This document shows positions 50,338-60,036 of a DNA stretch of 64,000 bases, piece after piece. Where the stretch lies: contig JBOEGA010000020.1 of the NCBI GenBank assembly GCA_050633205.1, positions 9,079 through 73,078 on the forward strand. The letters are read 5' to 3'. The stretch is from CBDHHC01 sp050633205. GTDB lineage: Bacteria > Pseudomonadota > Alphaproteobacteria > Rhizobiales > CBDHHC01. Each line of letters opens with the position of its first letter. Position 1 is the stretch's first letter. Both the position numbers and the translations under genes were made by a program. Under the pieces are notes generated by a model. It did no database searches. It was not told the DNA's origin and saw only the letters and a program-made list of their open reading frames with translations.

Positions 50338-51753
50338 CTATACAATTTCTTCTTTCACATCTTTTTTCACGCGTTTAGACCCTGTCCAGTCCACATTCCT
50401 GGTCGCAAACATAACGATCGCAAGAAGGGTAAAGGCAGAAATAGAGCCGATAAGCATTGCATAATCTTCCATGCGCAGCAGCAGATAAAGCAGCCCGTAA
50501 ATAAATGTCAGTACCAGCAGAATACCAAAACCTCGTTTGGCAGACTTCATTGCACCCCCGACATATGTCGCGATCAATATACTGGTGGAAACTGAGGAGA
50601 CCCCATACGCCAGCTCAAAACCCGTATGCTCGGAAATACCAAGCAGAACCAGATAGAAAATAATGGAAGCCAGCCCCACAAAAATATACTGTATCCAGTG
50701 AACCCGCACACCGCTTTGTATTTCCAGAATGAACACAGCAAAAAATGCAATGGCGATAAAGCCCATGGCATATTTAAGAGACTTGTCAATGAGCTTGTAA
50801 TATCCGGACGTCTGGAAAAACTCCAGACCAAAAGTCCTGTTGCCCATAAATGCAGATACCTGGTTTGTCAGGAATGATTTGGATTGTCCAGTTGCCAGCA
50901 GAGGTACATTCCAGTTGGCGTCAAACCCTTTTGCGGAAATATTACTTCCATCTGGAAGAAATGCTCCCTGGAAACTCGGGTGCGGCCAGTCGGACTTTAT
51001 TTCACCGGTTGTTTTTGTTGCAACAGGCGTAAAGTACAGGTTGCTGGACCCGTTCAAATGCAATGTAAGAGAAAAGTTAAACTGGTTATTTGCAAGCGCC
51101 GCGCTGATTGGAGCATGGAATCCGTAAGTGCCATTGTTGGCACTATGACCGATACTGGATTTAAATGGAATTTTCACTGCACCATCATTAACCTGAAGAA
51201 CGATATTCTGTTTGATGGCAGTAACATCACTGATCATAAACACCATAACAGCATCATCCCAGACCAGCTCGTCAACCTCACGCATCATCTTGGTGGTATC
51301 AGGTTTATTAAATCTGCCTGACACTGCACTGGTGCTTTTATAAACAGGGACAGAGAAAATACCTCTCTTGCGTATCTCGGTCCTGACATCCGACTTGATC
51401 GAAAGCTCTTCCGGTAAAAATACTGCAAGCCGCTTGGTTACTTTAATTTTGGTTGTGACTTTCTTTTCCTGCCCCTCATATGTATTGACCTTTATTTCTT
51501 CCCTTTTAATTGTCGGAACAATCAGATACGGCCCCCGTACTGTCTGGCCTCGCCCCCACTTGCCGCTAATATCTGATAAAGCGCTATATGCGCTGCTCTT
51601 CCGTTCGCTATTCGTAAGACTGACAAAAAATAAGGGGATAGTCAGTATGATCAAAAGAAATCCGATCAGAATAAACTTGGCCGCAGGAGAAGACATTATT
51701 CTCCCTATCGTACTAAACATATTCTGCAGTAAATCTACAAACCCGTTAGACAT
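50338..51753 (-). CDS. creD: CreD-like inner membrane protein
   Basis: A 471-residue membrane protein. It has one helix near residues 24-45, a large periplasmic domain (about 50-330, with GKWGRGQTVRGPYLIVPT, the family signature) and about five helices at the C-terminus. CreD (cell envelope integrity protein) is linked in enterobacteria to the CreBC two-component system and beta-lactam or colicin tolerance; no CreBC is present here. ATG 51753 has AGGAG 6 nt upstream. It follows the DUF4401 gene by 113 bp and is probably in the same operon. Confidence 0.9.
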   Translation of the reverse strand: MSNGFVDLLQNMFSTIGRIMSSPAAKFILIGFLLIILTIPLFFVSLTNSERKSSAYSALSDISGKWGRGQTVRGPYLIVPTIKREEIKVNTYEGQEKKVTTKIKVTKRLAVFLPEELSIKSDVRTEIRKRGIFSVPVYKSTSAVSGRFNKPDTTKMMREVDELVWDDAVMVFMISDVTAIKQNIVLQVNDGAVKIPFKSSIGHSANNGTYGFHAPISAALANNQFNFSLTLHLNGSSNLYFTPVATKTTGEIKSDWPHPSFQGAFLPDGSNISAKGFDANWNVPLLATGQSKSFLTNQVSAFMGNRTFGLEFFQTSGYYKLIDKSLKYAMGFIAIAFFAVFILEIQSGVRVHWIQYIFVGLASIIFYLVLLGISEHTGFELAYGVSSVSTSILIATYVGGAMKSAKRGFGILLVLTFIYGLLYLLLRMEDYAMLIGSISAFTLLAIVMFATRNVDWTGSKRVKKDVKEEIV

Positions 51754-51866
51754 TTTCATCTCCTGTTTTTATTTTTCAAATTAGAGATAGCAGTGCTATT
51801 TGCAGGATAGGAGGCCGGTTTCCTGATATATGTGTGAAATTATGTGCAGCTTTTGTGCAGAGTCTC

Positions 51867-52898
51867 TTAGGCCGTGCCCGTCGCTTTTCCAGGCTCGACC
51901 CATCCGCGTAACTTCATATAACCACAGCCTGCCAGCAGCAATCCGCCGCCCGCCAGAAGATGCATGGATTTTTCAAACAATGTAATATTCAGGCTGTAAT
52001 AATAGAAAACAATCACAACTGGCAGCAATATCATGCCAATAATACTGATACGCCCTTCCTGCCTTTTATAACCAAGGATCAGCAGGCTTATTGCCAGCAC
52101 AATCCCCGGATCGAGACGGGTCGTGAGGACCATAACCCCGGCAATCGCAATAATCATCGGTTCTGCATATTTCTTATGAAAGCCTCCAAATGCCCAGATA
52201 ATAAGAGCAATCAATCCGGCAGACATCGCAATAGACACAACATTTACGGCATAGACTGCAGGCTTTGAATATGTAAAAGCGCTGAATGTCACCGCATAAA
52301 CCAGATAGAACGAACCAACACAAAGGGAGGCTATCAGGCCATAAAAGATCGGTTCATATTCTTTTTCAATCTTTGGAAAGCAAAGAAATACGCCAACTCC
52401 CAGTATCTGCAGGATAAACATGATCTGCAGCCCCATACCTCCAATATCGTTGTCATGTCTGTCAAAATAGCAACTGATATTGAGCAGAACAAACAATGCT
52501 AGAATTGTTAGGAAACCCAGCAGCTTTTGTTGTGTAATCAGATATATGGGAAGAGAGATCAGAGTAAAGTAAAGGGCAACTCTGAATACAGAGTTCGGCT
52601 CCAGCCCTATAAGATAAAACGTAATGCCCGCAACCCAGAGCGACAGGGCACAGATAATAAAAAAAGCATTATGTGCCAGAGGGCCTTTTTTACCTGTATA
52701 AAGCATTGCTACGGATCCAATAATCAGAATTCCGCCCAGGATTAAATGCTGATGATTATTTGAAGATGAAAAAATCTTCAGGCTGTATATCAGCCCTATA
52801 AAAAAGCTGGAAGCAACAACCATTCCGAAAGCAATAAGAAGATGCATATAAATCGGAGTTTCGTGCTCGGCAGCAGGAAGGGAATTTTGATCTGTCAT
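51867..52898 (-). CDS. DUF4401-like polytopic membrane protein
   Basis: A 343-residue protein with about ten hydrophobic helices and no recognisable catalytic motif. Its place after DUF2157 and GDYXXLXY genes, a common trio, and the LDPGIVLAISLLILGY segment support a DUF4401 assignment. Function unknown. Confidence 0.8.
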   Translation of the reverse strand: MTDQNSLPAAEHETPIYMHLLIAFGMVVASSFFIGLIYSLKIFSSSNNHQHLILGGILIIGSVAMLYTGKKGPLAHNAFFIICALSLWVAGITFYLIGLEPNSVFRVALYFTLISLPIYLITQQKLLGFLTILALFVLLNISCYFDRHDNDIGGMGLQIMFILQILGVGVFLCFPKIEKEYEPIFYGLIASLCVGSFYLVYAVTFSAFTYSKPAVYAVNVVSIAMSAGLIALIIWAFGGFHKKYAEPMIIAIAGVMVLTTRLDPGIVLAISLLILGYKRQEGRISIIGMILLPVVIVFYYYSLNITLFEKSMHLLAGGGLLLAGCGYMKLRGWVEPGKATGTA

Positions 52899-52920
52899 AA
52901 GTTAATTACTCCTGCTGCAT

Positions 52921-53403
52921 TCATTTTGGAGAAATGGATTGCTTTGTTTCGTCAGCCAGGCCAACAAGAAGATAGTTCTGATCTTTATCAAATTTGAAAA
53001 TGCCATATTTGGCTTTATCATAATGTTTCCGGTGGCCTTCCTGAAACAGGAATGAATTGGGACGAATAGTAAATCTCGACCACTTCTTGACAAAACGGAT
53101 TTTATATTCATTGGGGGTAAGCGCTTCACCTGCTTCATAAAAACGCTTGAACTGGGCTATACCCTCCGCATTTTCCTCAAGAACCATATAGCCGTTATGT
53201 TTTTTGTAATCAGGTTTTTTGACTCGCTCTACCGCAAATCCCAAAACCATATAATCCCCCTGCAATAAGGAGCGCGGGTCTATAGGGGCAAGCTCCAGAA
53301 GAACTGTTTTTCCATTATTCTTGAGGGTTTCACTTTCATAAACTGTATATCCGAACACTCCGAGAATAATAACAGCAAGGAAAATCATGGCACCTGTTCT
53401 CAT
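52921..53403 (-). CDS. GDYXXLXY domain protein
   Basis: A 160-residue protein with an N-terminal membrane helix (residues 5-22) and an extracytoplasmic domain carrying LLQGDYMVLGF, the motif that names the family, plus a basic tail region. Its start overlaps the end of the DUF2157 gene by 4 nt. Function unknown; always seen with DUF2157/DUF4401 partners, so likely a membrane complex. Confidence 0.88.
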   Translation of the reverse strand: MRTGAMIFLAVIILGVFGYTVYESETLKNNGKTVLLELAPIDPRSLLQGDYMVLGFAVERVKKPDYKKHNGYMVLEENAEGIAQFKRFYEAGEALTPNEYKIRFVKKWSRFTIRPNSFLFQEGHRKHYDKAKYGIFKFDKDQNYLLVGLADETKQSISPK

Positions 53404-54371
53404 GAGGCTTCTCCCTTCAGCATATTACTCTTGAGGTTACGCAGATAGTGTGCGAGGCCGCTGACCAGACCAATGGTCATTAAAAGTGCAAGGAAAAGGA
53501 AACCCGGACTTTCAACCTTGCCGGCATTGAGCCACAGATAGAGGAAACGCGCCCCGGCCACCTCCAGCACCACCCATAGGGCAATAACCGAAATCGCATG
53601 CGCCCATAGGTCTTTAATCTGGAACCGGTATACATAAAGGCTGGCTGCAAGCGCCAGAGCCCCCGCTAAAGCCGACAAGCCAAGAAACCGGGGTGCTTTG
53701 CTGTGGTGTGAGAATTCTCCATAGGAAAAAATATACCAGATCAATGGAATAAGTGAAATTCCCAGAATAACGAGAACTCCGATAATGCGTGTCCAGCGTT
53801 CATTCAGCCATGCAAAATCCAGTTTGAGAAACACTTCTCTCAGAATAAGTGCAACGCCGTTCAGGCCAAGCAGGATCATATAAAGCAGCGGTTTTGTCCC
53901 GAAACTGCTGCCAATTTCCTGATACCAGTACGTTAATACAAATGTATTTGTAACAACTAACCAGAAAACCCATTGAGTGGGAAATTTCGATATCAACGTC
54001 CACCCGATAGTTAAAATAGCCCACATCATAAATAGCTGATAGGCATCAGCCCCGGTCTGGTACACCTGTCCAAATACGGCCATAAACACCCCGACCAGCA
54101 CACTTGCCGAAAGCAGCAGAAGCTTGCCCGGAAGACTGTCGATTTTCATGACAATTACCCCGGCCAGACACAATATCATTGCACCCAGAACAATACCGAA
54201 TTTGGAAAAGGGATGTATCGCATTCCAGTTATAGGCAAAAAAGAAAACAATCCCTGCAAGTACAAGAGAAGTTCCAAGCCCGAGCATTATTCTATAGGTC
54301 CATAATGCCCAGTCATGTTCGGGGATGCAGTCTGTATCAGATTGGGTTAGCTCAGCCGTCTCCGCAGTCAT
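53400..54371 (-). CDS. DUF2157 membrane protein
   Basis: A 323-residue protein with about eight to nine transmembrane helices. The segment near residue 28-80 (LGLGTSLVLAGIVFFFAYNWNAI) is typical of DUF2157. First gene of the four-gene membrane operon. Function unknown. Confidence 0.88.
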   Translation of the reverse strand: MTAETAELTQSDTDCIPEHDWALWTYRIMLGLGTSLVLAGIVFFFAYNWNAIHPFSKFGIVLGAMILCLAGVIVMKIDSLPGKLLLLSASVLVGVFMAVFGQVYQTGADAYQLFMMWAILTIGWTLISKFPTQWVFWLVVTNTFVLTYWYQEIGSSFGTKPLLYMILLGLNGVALILREVFLKLDFAWLNERWTRIIGVLVILGISLIPLIWYIFSYGEFSHHSKAPRFLGLSALAGALALAASLYVYRFQIKDLWAHAISVIALWVVLEVAGARFLYLWLNAGKVESPGFLFLALLMTIGLVSGLAHYLRNLKSNMLKGEAS

Positions 54372-54457
54372 TATCCTGCTCCCCCCATATGTAACATTGT
54401 TGTGATATTACTATGTGGTCAGATGTGCCCGAAGTTCAACCCGATTCAGATTTTATT

Positions 54458-56359
54458 TTAGTATAATCTGTGAACACCATGCAGGCCACGTGGCCGCAGT
54501 CCTTTATGAGCTCTGGTCATAACATGCCGCCAGATCATCGCAGGGAGTTTGCCGCCCGTAACAGCCCGCATCGGAGTATTGTCATCATTACCGACCCAGA
54601 CCCCCATAACATAATAAGGGCTGTATCCAACAAACCAGGCATCCTTATAATCCTGAGTTGTCCCGGTTTTACCCGCCAGTGCCTGTCCTGAAAAATAGGC
54701 TCTTCTCCCTGTCCCCCGAAGAATTACAGAATTCATCATGCGGTTCATGGCTTTTACATAGACCAGCTCGATAATCTGCCCCGGTCCCTGTCCCTGACGT
54801 TCATAAAGAATCTTGCCACTGATGTTCCTGACCCGCTTGATAACATGAGGAAGTATCCCTTTTCCTCCATTAGCAAAAGGCACATAAGCCCCTGTTAGCT
54901 CAAGAAGGTTCACTTCCGCAGTGCCTAGCGCCAGAGAAGGCTCATGGTGGATTTCAGTTGATATTCCCAATCGTCTGGCTGTCCTCACCACTCGCTCTCT
55001 TCCCGCATGTAGAAACAGCCTGACAGCAGCCGTATTAACGGATTTTCTCAGTGCCTGCCTGATCGTGATCCGCCCTCGGTAAAAACCTGCATAGTTACGT
55101 GGTCTCCACCCGTCTACATCAATCGGTGTATCCAGAACATAAGAACCCGGAGTAAGTCCGCTTTCTAGCGCAGCAAGAAAAACAAACGGTTTAAACGCAG
55201 ATCCGGGCTGTCTTTTTGCTTTGGTAGCCCTGTTATAGGGGCTCTTTTTATGGGACAGCCCACCTGAAAGAGCTTTGATACCACCTGAGGCATCATAGAT
55301 TACAGCAGCCGCCTCGCTGGCACGACTGCGTCTTCCTTCTCTGGTTATAATATTACGAAGGCTGTGCTGCACCATAGCCTGAAGTTTTTTATCTATAGTT
55401 GTTTCGACAACCAGATCTTTTTCATTATATCCTAAAAAGCCGGGTAGCCTGTGAGCAATAATCCAGTCAGCGACATAGCTGAAATCATTATCAATCGCTG
55501 TACGCCGAAGCTTGACCGGGTTGACAATTATTTTGCGGGCAAGACGTTTGTCAACAAGGTCCAGATCCATCATGCGCTTTAAAACAAGTTGGGTTCGCCT
55601 TCTTGATGTTTTGGGATTCTGTGTTGGACTATACCTCGAAGGAGCTTTTAGCAGTCCGGCAAGAAGGGCTGACTCTCCCAGGGTCAGATCCCCGGTCGTT
55701 TTTCCAAAATATTGATAGGCGGCTGCTTCAATGCCATGTGCGCCTGCACCAAAATAAACCCGGTTAAGGTACAGTTCTATAATTTCCTCTTTGGATAGAC
55801 GTATCTCCATCCATATTGCAGCCATGGCTTCCTTTAATTTACGGCTTACAGACTGTTTTGAGGAAAAGTACAGGTTCTTTGCAAGCTGCTGGGTAATGGT
55901 CGATCCGCCCTGAACGACCTGACCGGTCCGGTAGTTTGTCCAGCCAGCCCGTATAAGCCCATAAGGATCAATACCAAAATGATCATAAAAACGGCTGTCC
56001 TCAATGGCCAGCACTGCATTGACCAGATGCCTGGGCATATGTTCAATGCGGATATGCTCTCTTCTCATCCCACGGCTGGCTATAATCGAACCATCAGTTG
56101 ATAGTATCGTAACATTGGGAGGCCTTTTATTTTTTCCTGCAAGTACAGGATCAGGAAGCGTCAGTGCAAAATAGCTGAGCGTACCAAGAAATGTGACAAC
56201 ACCCCATATGGTCAGAACAGTCAGCCAATAGGTCATTATTCGCAAGAAGCGGCGTTTTCTTTTCGGGGGAGCGGAAGGCTTGGGTTCTTCAGTGGGACTT
56301 TCAGAGACCTCTGGCTGCTTTGGTTCATCCTTCTTTTTCCATATGAGACGGATAGGCAT
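54458..56359 (-). CDS. Penicillin-binding protein 1A-type bifunctional peptidoglycan synthase
   Basis: A 633-residue class A PBP: cytosolic proline/lysine-rich tail, one transmembrane helix near 42-62, a GT51 glycosyltransferase domain (AIEDSRFYDHFGID with catalytic Glu, QGGSTITQQLAKNLY, KEEIIELYLNRVYFG), then a transpeptidase domain with the catalytic triad motifs SAFK (SxxK), SVN (SxN) and KTGT. It polymerises and crosslinks peptidoglycan. The protein is short compared with E. coli PBP1a (850) and lacks its OB-fold insert. Confidence 0.93.
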   Translation of the reverse strand: MPIRLIWKKKDEPKQPEVSESPTEEPKPSAPPKRKRRFLRIMTYWLTVLTIWGVVTFLGTLSYFALTLPDPVLAGKNKRPPNVTILSTDGSIIASRGMRREHIRIEHMPRHLVNAVLAIEDSRFYDHFGIDPYGLIRAGWTNYRTGQVVQGGSTITQQLAKNLYFSSKQSVSRKLKEAMAAIWMEIRLSKEEIIELYLNRVYFGAGAHGIEAAAYQYFGKTTGDLTLGESALLAGLLKAPSRYSPTQNPKTSRRRTQLVLKRMMDLDLVDKRLARKIIVNPVKLRRTAIDNDFSYVADWIIAHRLPGFLGYNEKDLVVETTIDKKLQAMVQHSLRNIITREGRRSRASEAAAVIYDASGGIKALSGGLSHKKSPYNRATKAKRQPGSAFKPFVFLAALESGLTPGSYVLDTPIDVDGWRPRNYAGFYRGRITIRQALRKSVNTAAVRLFLHAGRERVVRTARRLGISTEIHHEPSLALGTAEVNLLELTGAYVPFANGGKGILPHVIKRVRNISGKILYERQGQGPGQIIELVYVKAMNRMMNSVILRGTGRRAYFSGQALAGKTGTTQDYKDAWFVGYSPYYVMGVWVGNDDNTPMRAVTGGKLPAMIWRHVMTRAHKGLRPRGLHGVHRLY

Positions 56360-56508
56360 AACAGCACTCGGTTATATTGTGAAAATCCACTTCCTGAATC
56401 TTGAGCATTGTTCTTTTTGTTTTTAGACACACCCAGACTAATGCAATCTAAATTAACAACAGATTAACTGAACCATTATCCCTGGAGTTTCCCCAAAAGA
56501 TTTTTAAA

Positions 56509-56997
56509 CTATCGGTAGTTATTGGAATAGGGCTGCCGGTTTTGCGGAGGAGGTTGCCTATATGTCTGCTGCTGACGATAGCCATTGGGGTTTTGGGGTG
56601 GAGTATGTGTTTGCTGTTGCTGAGGACGTGAATTGTAGTTCGCGTAGGGAACTTTTTCACCCCCAAAAATAGCACTGTATATTGTGGAAAGAATTGCCAG
56701 GATCACTCTCGCCGCAATTACAAAGGCGATAAAGGCCATCTGATTATCATCAAGTAACAGCGATTGAAGGGTATTTGGCTGGCTGGGAATAATGCCAACA
56801 AAACCAAGAATGCTTTTAAGGATAGTAGAAACAGATTGAATGCTATCCATCACATCAGGGTAATAGGTGTCACAATATACAACAGCTATTCCGCCAATAA
56901 TAACTGAGAGCACTACATTAAGTATGCCTTTTCCTATCGCTACAATTAAATGCATAACTAAACCACCATCCCGTTTACTGCTGCTGTTTGAGGACAC
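56509..56997 (-). CDS. Small membrane protein with Gln/Pro-rich tail, unknown
   Basis: A 162-residue protein with two hydrophobic stretches (about residues 15-41 and 80-110) and a tail from about residue 118 rich in Gln, Pro, Asn and Tyr (PQQQQTHTPPQNPNGY), likely disordered. The start is uncertain: GTG 56997 has its ribosome site too close, and ATG 56955, 14 codons in, gives the membrane segment at the very N-terminus. No family recognised. Confidence 0.6.
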   Translation of the reverse strand: MSSNSSSKRDGGLVMHLIVAIGKGILNVVLSVIIGGIAVVYCDTYYPDVMDSIQSVSTILKSILGFVGIIPSQPNTLQSLLLDDNQMAFIAFVIAARVILAILSTIYSAIFGGEKVPYANYNSRPQQQQTHTPPQNPNGYRQQQTYRQPPPQNRQPYSNNYR

Positions 56998-57123
56998 TCC
57001 AGGCTTATTTCTTAATATTATTCTATCTAAGCCGGCTTCGAATATACTTCTTGTATCCCGATGAGCATGTCACATAATAAATTACTCTACTTACTTCTGG
57101 GCAAACATAAGGCAAACGAATAG

Positions 57124-57591
57124 ATGATACAAAGCGATATCCCATCTTTTTGGGAAAATAATTTAGGACAATCGGGTGAAACGCTCACTGTAAAGACTTC
57201 TGGTAAAGGGTTTTATCAGGTTACAGACAGTGTTGCAGGGTGGCTGAATTCTATAAGAGCCAATAATGGCCTGTTAGTGGTTTTTATCTGCCATACATCG
57301 GCATCCCTGATCATTCAGGAGAATGCAGATCCGGATGTCGTCAGAGATCTGGAAGATACTCTGGACATTCTGGCCCCCCGTAACAGGAATTACCTGCACA
57401 GTTGTGAAGGACCCGATGATATGCCCGCACATATTCGTTCAATGCTGACGTCAACAAGCCTGAGCATTCCGGTTCAGAATAAGCGTATGGTTCTGGGAAC
57501 CTGGCAGGGCATCTTTTTGGCTGAGCACAGAGACCAGCCACATATCCGAAGAATTGCCCTGCATTTTAATGGCAACCAGTTTGATGGTTGA
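57124..57591 (+). CDS. YjbQ/UPF0047 family protein
   Basis: A 155-residue cytosolic protein with the family signature: GLLVVFICHTSASLIIQENADPDV and the C-terminal LGTWQGIFLAEHRDQPHIRRI. Family members have thiamine phosphate synthase-like secondary activity and a conserved metal-like His/Asp site; physiological role unclear. It converges on the SSS symporter gene with only 2 bp between the stop codons. Confidence 0.9.
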   Translation: MIQSDIPSFWENNLGQSGETLTVKTSGKGFYQVTDSVAGWLNSIRANNGLLVVFICHTSASLIIQENADPDVVRDLEDTLDILAPRNRNYLHSCEGPDDMPAHIRSMLTSTSLSIPVQNKRMVLGTWQGIFLAEHRDQPHIRRIALHFNGNQFDG

Positions 57592-57593
57592 AC

Positions 57594-59453
57594 TCAGTTT
57601 TTTTTCAGTGCCAGCTTTTTCTGTAATCGTCTCTGCTTATTTCGCAACGCCCTGTCATAAAGAGCTTCACCACCAGGAATCCTGATATCATCAATAATTT
57701 CATTATGGATTTTGATGGGTTCAGCAGAGGTGAAGCTGATAACAACAGTAACGGCCAGACCAACAGGGAAGCCAAGTACTGCAGCTACATATCCATCAAC
57801 ACCAAGCAGCGGCATACCGCTTTCAGCAAGCCAGATTGTCAGAAGTGCAGTAAGTAACCCTGCCAGCATACCGGTTATCGCAGCTGATTTATTACAGGAT
57901 CTCCACCAGATAGCCAGCACCAGGGGCGGAAATATAGCCGATCCGGAGATCGAGAATGCATATGCGAGAAGCTTGAAGCTGTCATAGTTTCCATTGACCG
58001 ATATCCAGCCAATCAGCATCGCAATGAATAGAATACAGATACGGGCAATATGGATTTGTATTTTCTCAGACGCCCCACGAATAAAAAATGTGGAGATAAT
58101 GTCATGGCTGATAATATTTGACAGCGTTATAAGCTGTGCACTGGCGGCAGCTATCGCTGCCAGAACAATAGTCAGCACGGACAGTACAACAAGCACATAG
58201 GGAAATTGTGCTGCATAGGGTAGTAAAAGAAAGACACCATCCCTCTTAATTCCAAGATTTTGTAAGTCCAGAGTATTCTTGTCCGAATTACCGAATGAGA
58301 AAATTCCCTGAGCCTCAAAATTGGTAATCCAGCGGGGAAGCTGGTCAATCGCAAATTGTGGCAACGCCTGCGCAAGTGTTAATTTTGTAAATACTGCATA
58401 GGCAGGAATCGAAATAACAATCACTCCAACAAATACCAGAGCCCAGGCCGCAGATTTTCTCGCCTCCAGAACATTAGGTGTCGTACTCATTCTGGTCAAA
58501 GTGCCTGGAAGCGTTGCCGCTCCGATCATAAAACAAAGGCCGAGAAACATAAAATCCATAAAACCAATAAGGCCGAATGGCTGCGTAAAGGGCTTTTGAG
58601 TAAAATCCGGCAGATTTGAAGGCATTGCTCTTTTGAGAGGTATTGGTTGTGCCGGGCCAATACCGCCGACAGCTTCAATGCGCGACAGATCATCCAGAAC
58701 ACTGCCATAACTCATCTGTGGTAGTGGCAGATTGGTATGTTGAACGGAGGTAATAATCAGTGGCGCAAGGAAACCGCATATCACAATGATATACACCGCA
58801 CACTGGCTCCATGTCAGCGAACGCATACCACCACCTACAAGCCCAAGACAGATTAGGCTCAGAATAATAAATGTCAGCAGCCCCTTGGACATATCAAAAA
58901 TCGTAGACGCAGCAAGGGAAGCAATCTGTATCTCGGCAATCAGAAGCAGAGCAATAGGAATGATAACAACACAGGCACTTATAAGCCGTGCAAAATTACT
59001 GTTAAACCTCTGGGCAAAAAAGCCGGGAACAGTATAGGCACCCATTTTTCTCAGATATGGGGCAAACAGGATGCCAAGAACCAGTATTCCTGCGATCCAG
59101 CCGAAGCCAAGTGCCAGTGCATCATACCCCAGAAAAAATACGCACCCTGTCAGGCCGATAATTCCTGCACTTCCCATACTGCCCGCAGCAATTGCCAGCC
59201 CGTTATAGGATGCAGGAACCCGCCGCCCTGATATGTAAAAATCAATTATATCACTGTTCGAGCTTGCAAGTCCGATCGCACATGCAGCCAGGATCGGTGC
59301 AAATATTGCCATAACGGCAAGTGTGGTATGGGAAATGCCCAGGCTTTCAATAACCGCCAGCACAAAAAACAGACAGACTACTGCGCTCGTAAAAATAGCG
59401 TAGTAAGTAGCCAGACGTGGATTCACTGAGGGAAAGCGAGCTTGCATCACCAT
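57594..59453 (-). CDS. Sodium:solute symporter family transporter, acetate/ActP-like
   Basis: A 619-residue inner-membrane symporter with about 13-14 helices and the SSS Na+-site features (GSMGSAGIIGLTG, YLRKMGAYTVPGFFAQRF, QGKGMRS-like GGGMRSLTWSQC). Pairing with a small DUF4212 protein upstream on the same strand and a divergent LuxR-type regulator matches the subgroup of acetate or short-carboxylate symporters. Substrate not provable from sequence. Confidence 0.9.
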   Translation of the reverse strand: MVMQARFPSVNPRLATYYAIFTSAVVCLFFVLAVIESLGISHTTLAVMAIFAPILAACAIGLASSNSDIIDFYISGRRVPASYNGLAIAAGSMGSAGIIGLTGCVFFLGYDALALGFGWIAGILVLGILFAPYLRKMGAYTVPGFFAQRFNSNFARLISACVVIIPIALLLIAEIQIASLAASTIFDMSKGLLTFIILSLICLGLVGGGMRSLTWSQCAVYIIVICGFLAPLIITSVQHTNLPLPQMSYGSVLDDLSRIEAVGGIGPAQPIPLKRAMPSNLPDFTQKPFTQPFGLIGFMDFMFLGLCFMIGAATLPGTLTRMSTTPNVLEARKSAAWALVFVGVIVISIPAYAVFTKLTLAQALPQFAIDQLPRWITNFEAQGIFSFGNSDKNTLDLQNLGIKRDGVFLLLPYAAQFPYVLVVLSVLTIVLAAIAAASAQLITLSNIISHDIISTFFIRGASEKIQIHIARICILFIAMLIGWISVNGNYDSFKLLAYAFSISGSAIFPPLVLAIWWRSCNKSAAITGMLAGLLTALLTIWLAESGMPLLGVDGYVAAVLGFPVGLAVTVVISFTSAEPIKIHNEIIDDIRIPGGEALYDRALRNKQRRLQKKLALKKN

Positions 59454-59505
59454 ATGTCATTGCCTTTGAAAAAAATATCCAGAATTCGGTACAGCTTTGA
59501 ACCTT

Positions 59506-59709
59506 CTAAAGGTCTTCACTCATCCTGTGAACCCGGTCCATATGTTCCTGCCGCAGTGAAAACCAGAAGACAGCACCGATAAACAATAATACCAGTCCCT
59601 GCGCGATCAAATAGAAATCAAGGGGAAATCCGAAGAAAAACAGTCCACCCATATAACTTAACAACGGTAGCAGAAAAAATATCAGGGCCACAAAGCCCAT
59701 CATCAACAT
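59506..59709 (-). CDS. DUF4212 small membrane subunit of the SSS symporter, N-terminus uncertain
   Basis: The visible 67 residues contain two membrane helices with the DUF4212 hallmark FGFPLDFYLIAQG and a charged C-terminus (RQEHMDRVHR). Homologues carry roughly 20 more N-terminal residues. Upstream the frame is interrupted by two undetermined bases at 59735-59736. If both are removed, a continuous frame reads ALEVKEPGKQTRRLGMLMM, so the true start probably lies beyond 59736. Confidence 0.75.
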   Translation of the reverse strand: MLMMGFVALIFFLLPLLSYMGGLFFFGFPLDFYLIAQGLVLLFIGAVFWFSLRQEHMDRVHRMSEDL

Positions 59710-60036
59710 GCCAAGTCTGCGGGTTTGTTTCCCANNGGTTCTTTTACCTCAAGTGCGTCATAACCTGTTCTATACTTTTGTACTAATGTATTAGTACAAT
59801 GCAATAGCGTATATAGGTTATCCTAGGATACGACATTAGTATTATGTGAAATTCCTTGTGGATTTGTCTCGCGACCGGATCGTGCAAGGGGGGGAAATTC
59901 GAGACTTTGTAAATAATATTCAAACTATTTTAGTTTTTGTTTCTCTATCTTGATGTTAATACCAATAGTGCACTTTAAGATAGAGATAAAACAGTGTATT
60001 GTTTGCAGTATGTTCTCATGAATACAGGCGGTTATT
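59710..60036. other. Divergent regulatory region of symporter operon and response regulator
   Basis: 327 bp that hold the missing N-terminus of the DUF4212 gene, the two undetermined bases at 59735-59736, a large palindrome and the promoters of both directions. A weak GGCGG site precedes the response regulator ATG. Confidence 0.5.
59778..59799. promoter_or_regulatory. 22-bp perfect palindrome, putative operator
   Basis: TTGTACTAAT and ATTAGTACAA are perfect inverted arms with a 2-nt spacer, between the divergent symporter operon and the response regulator gene. If the DUF4212 protein starts further upstream, the site could fall in its coding start; otherwise it is the best operator candidate for the regulator. 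Confidence 0.5.

Noticed and set aside
59735..59736. Genuine frameshift mutation in the DUF4212 gene
   Set aside because: The two bases are undetermined, so a sequencing or assembly artefact is the simpler explanation.
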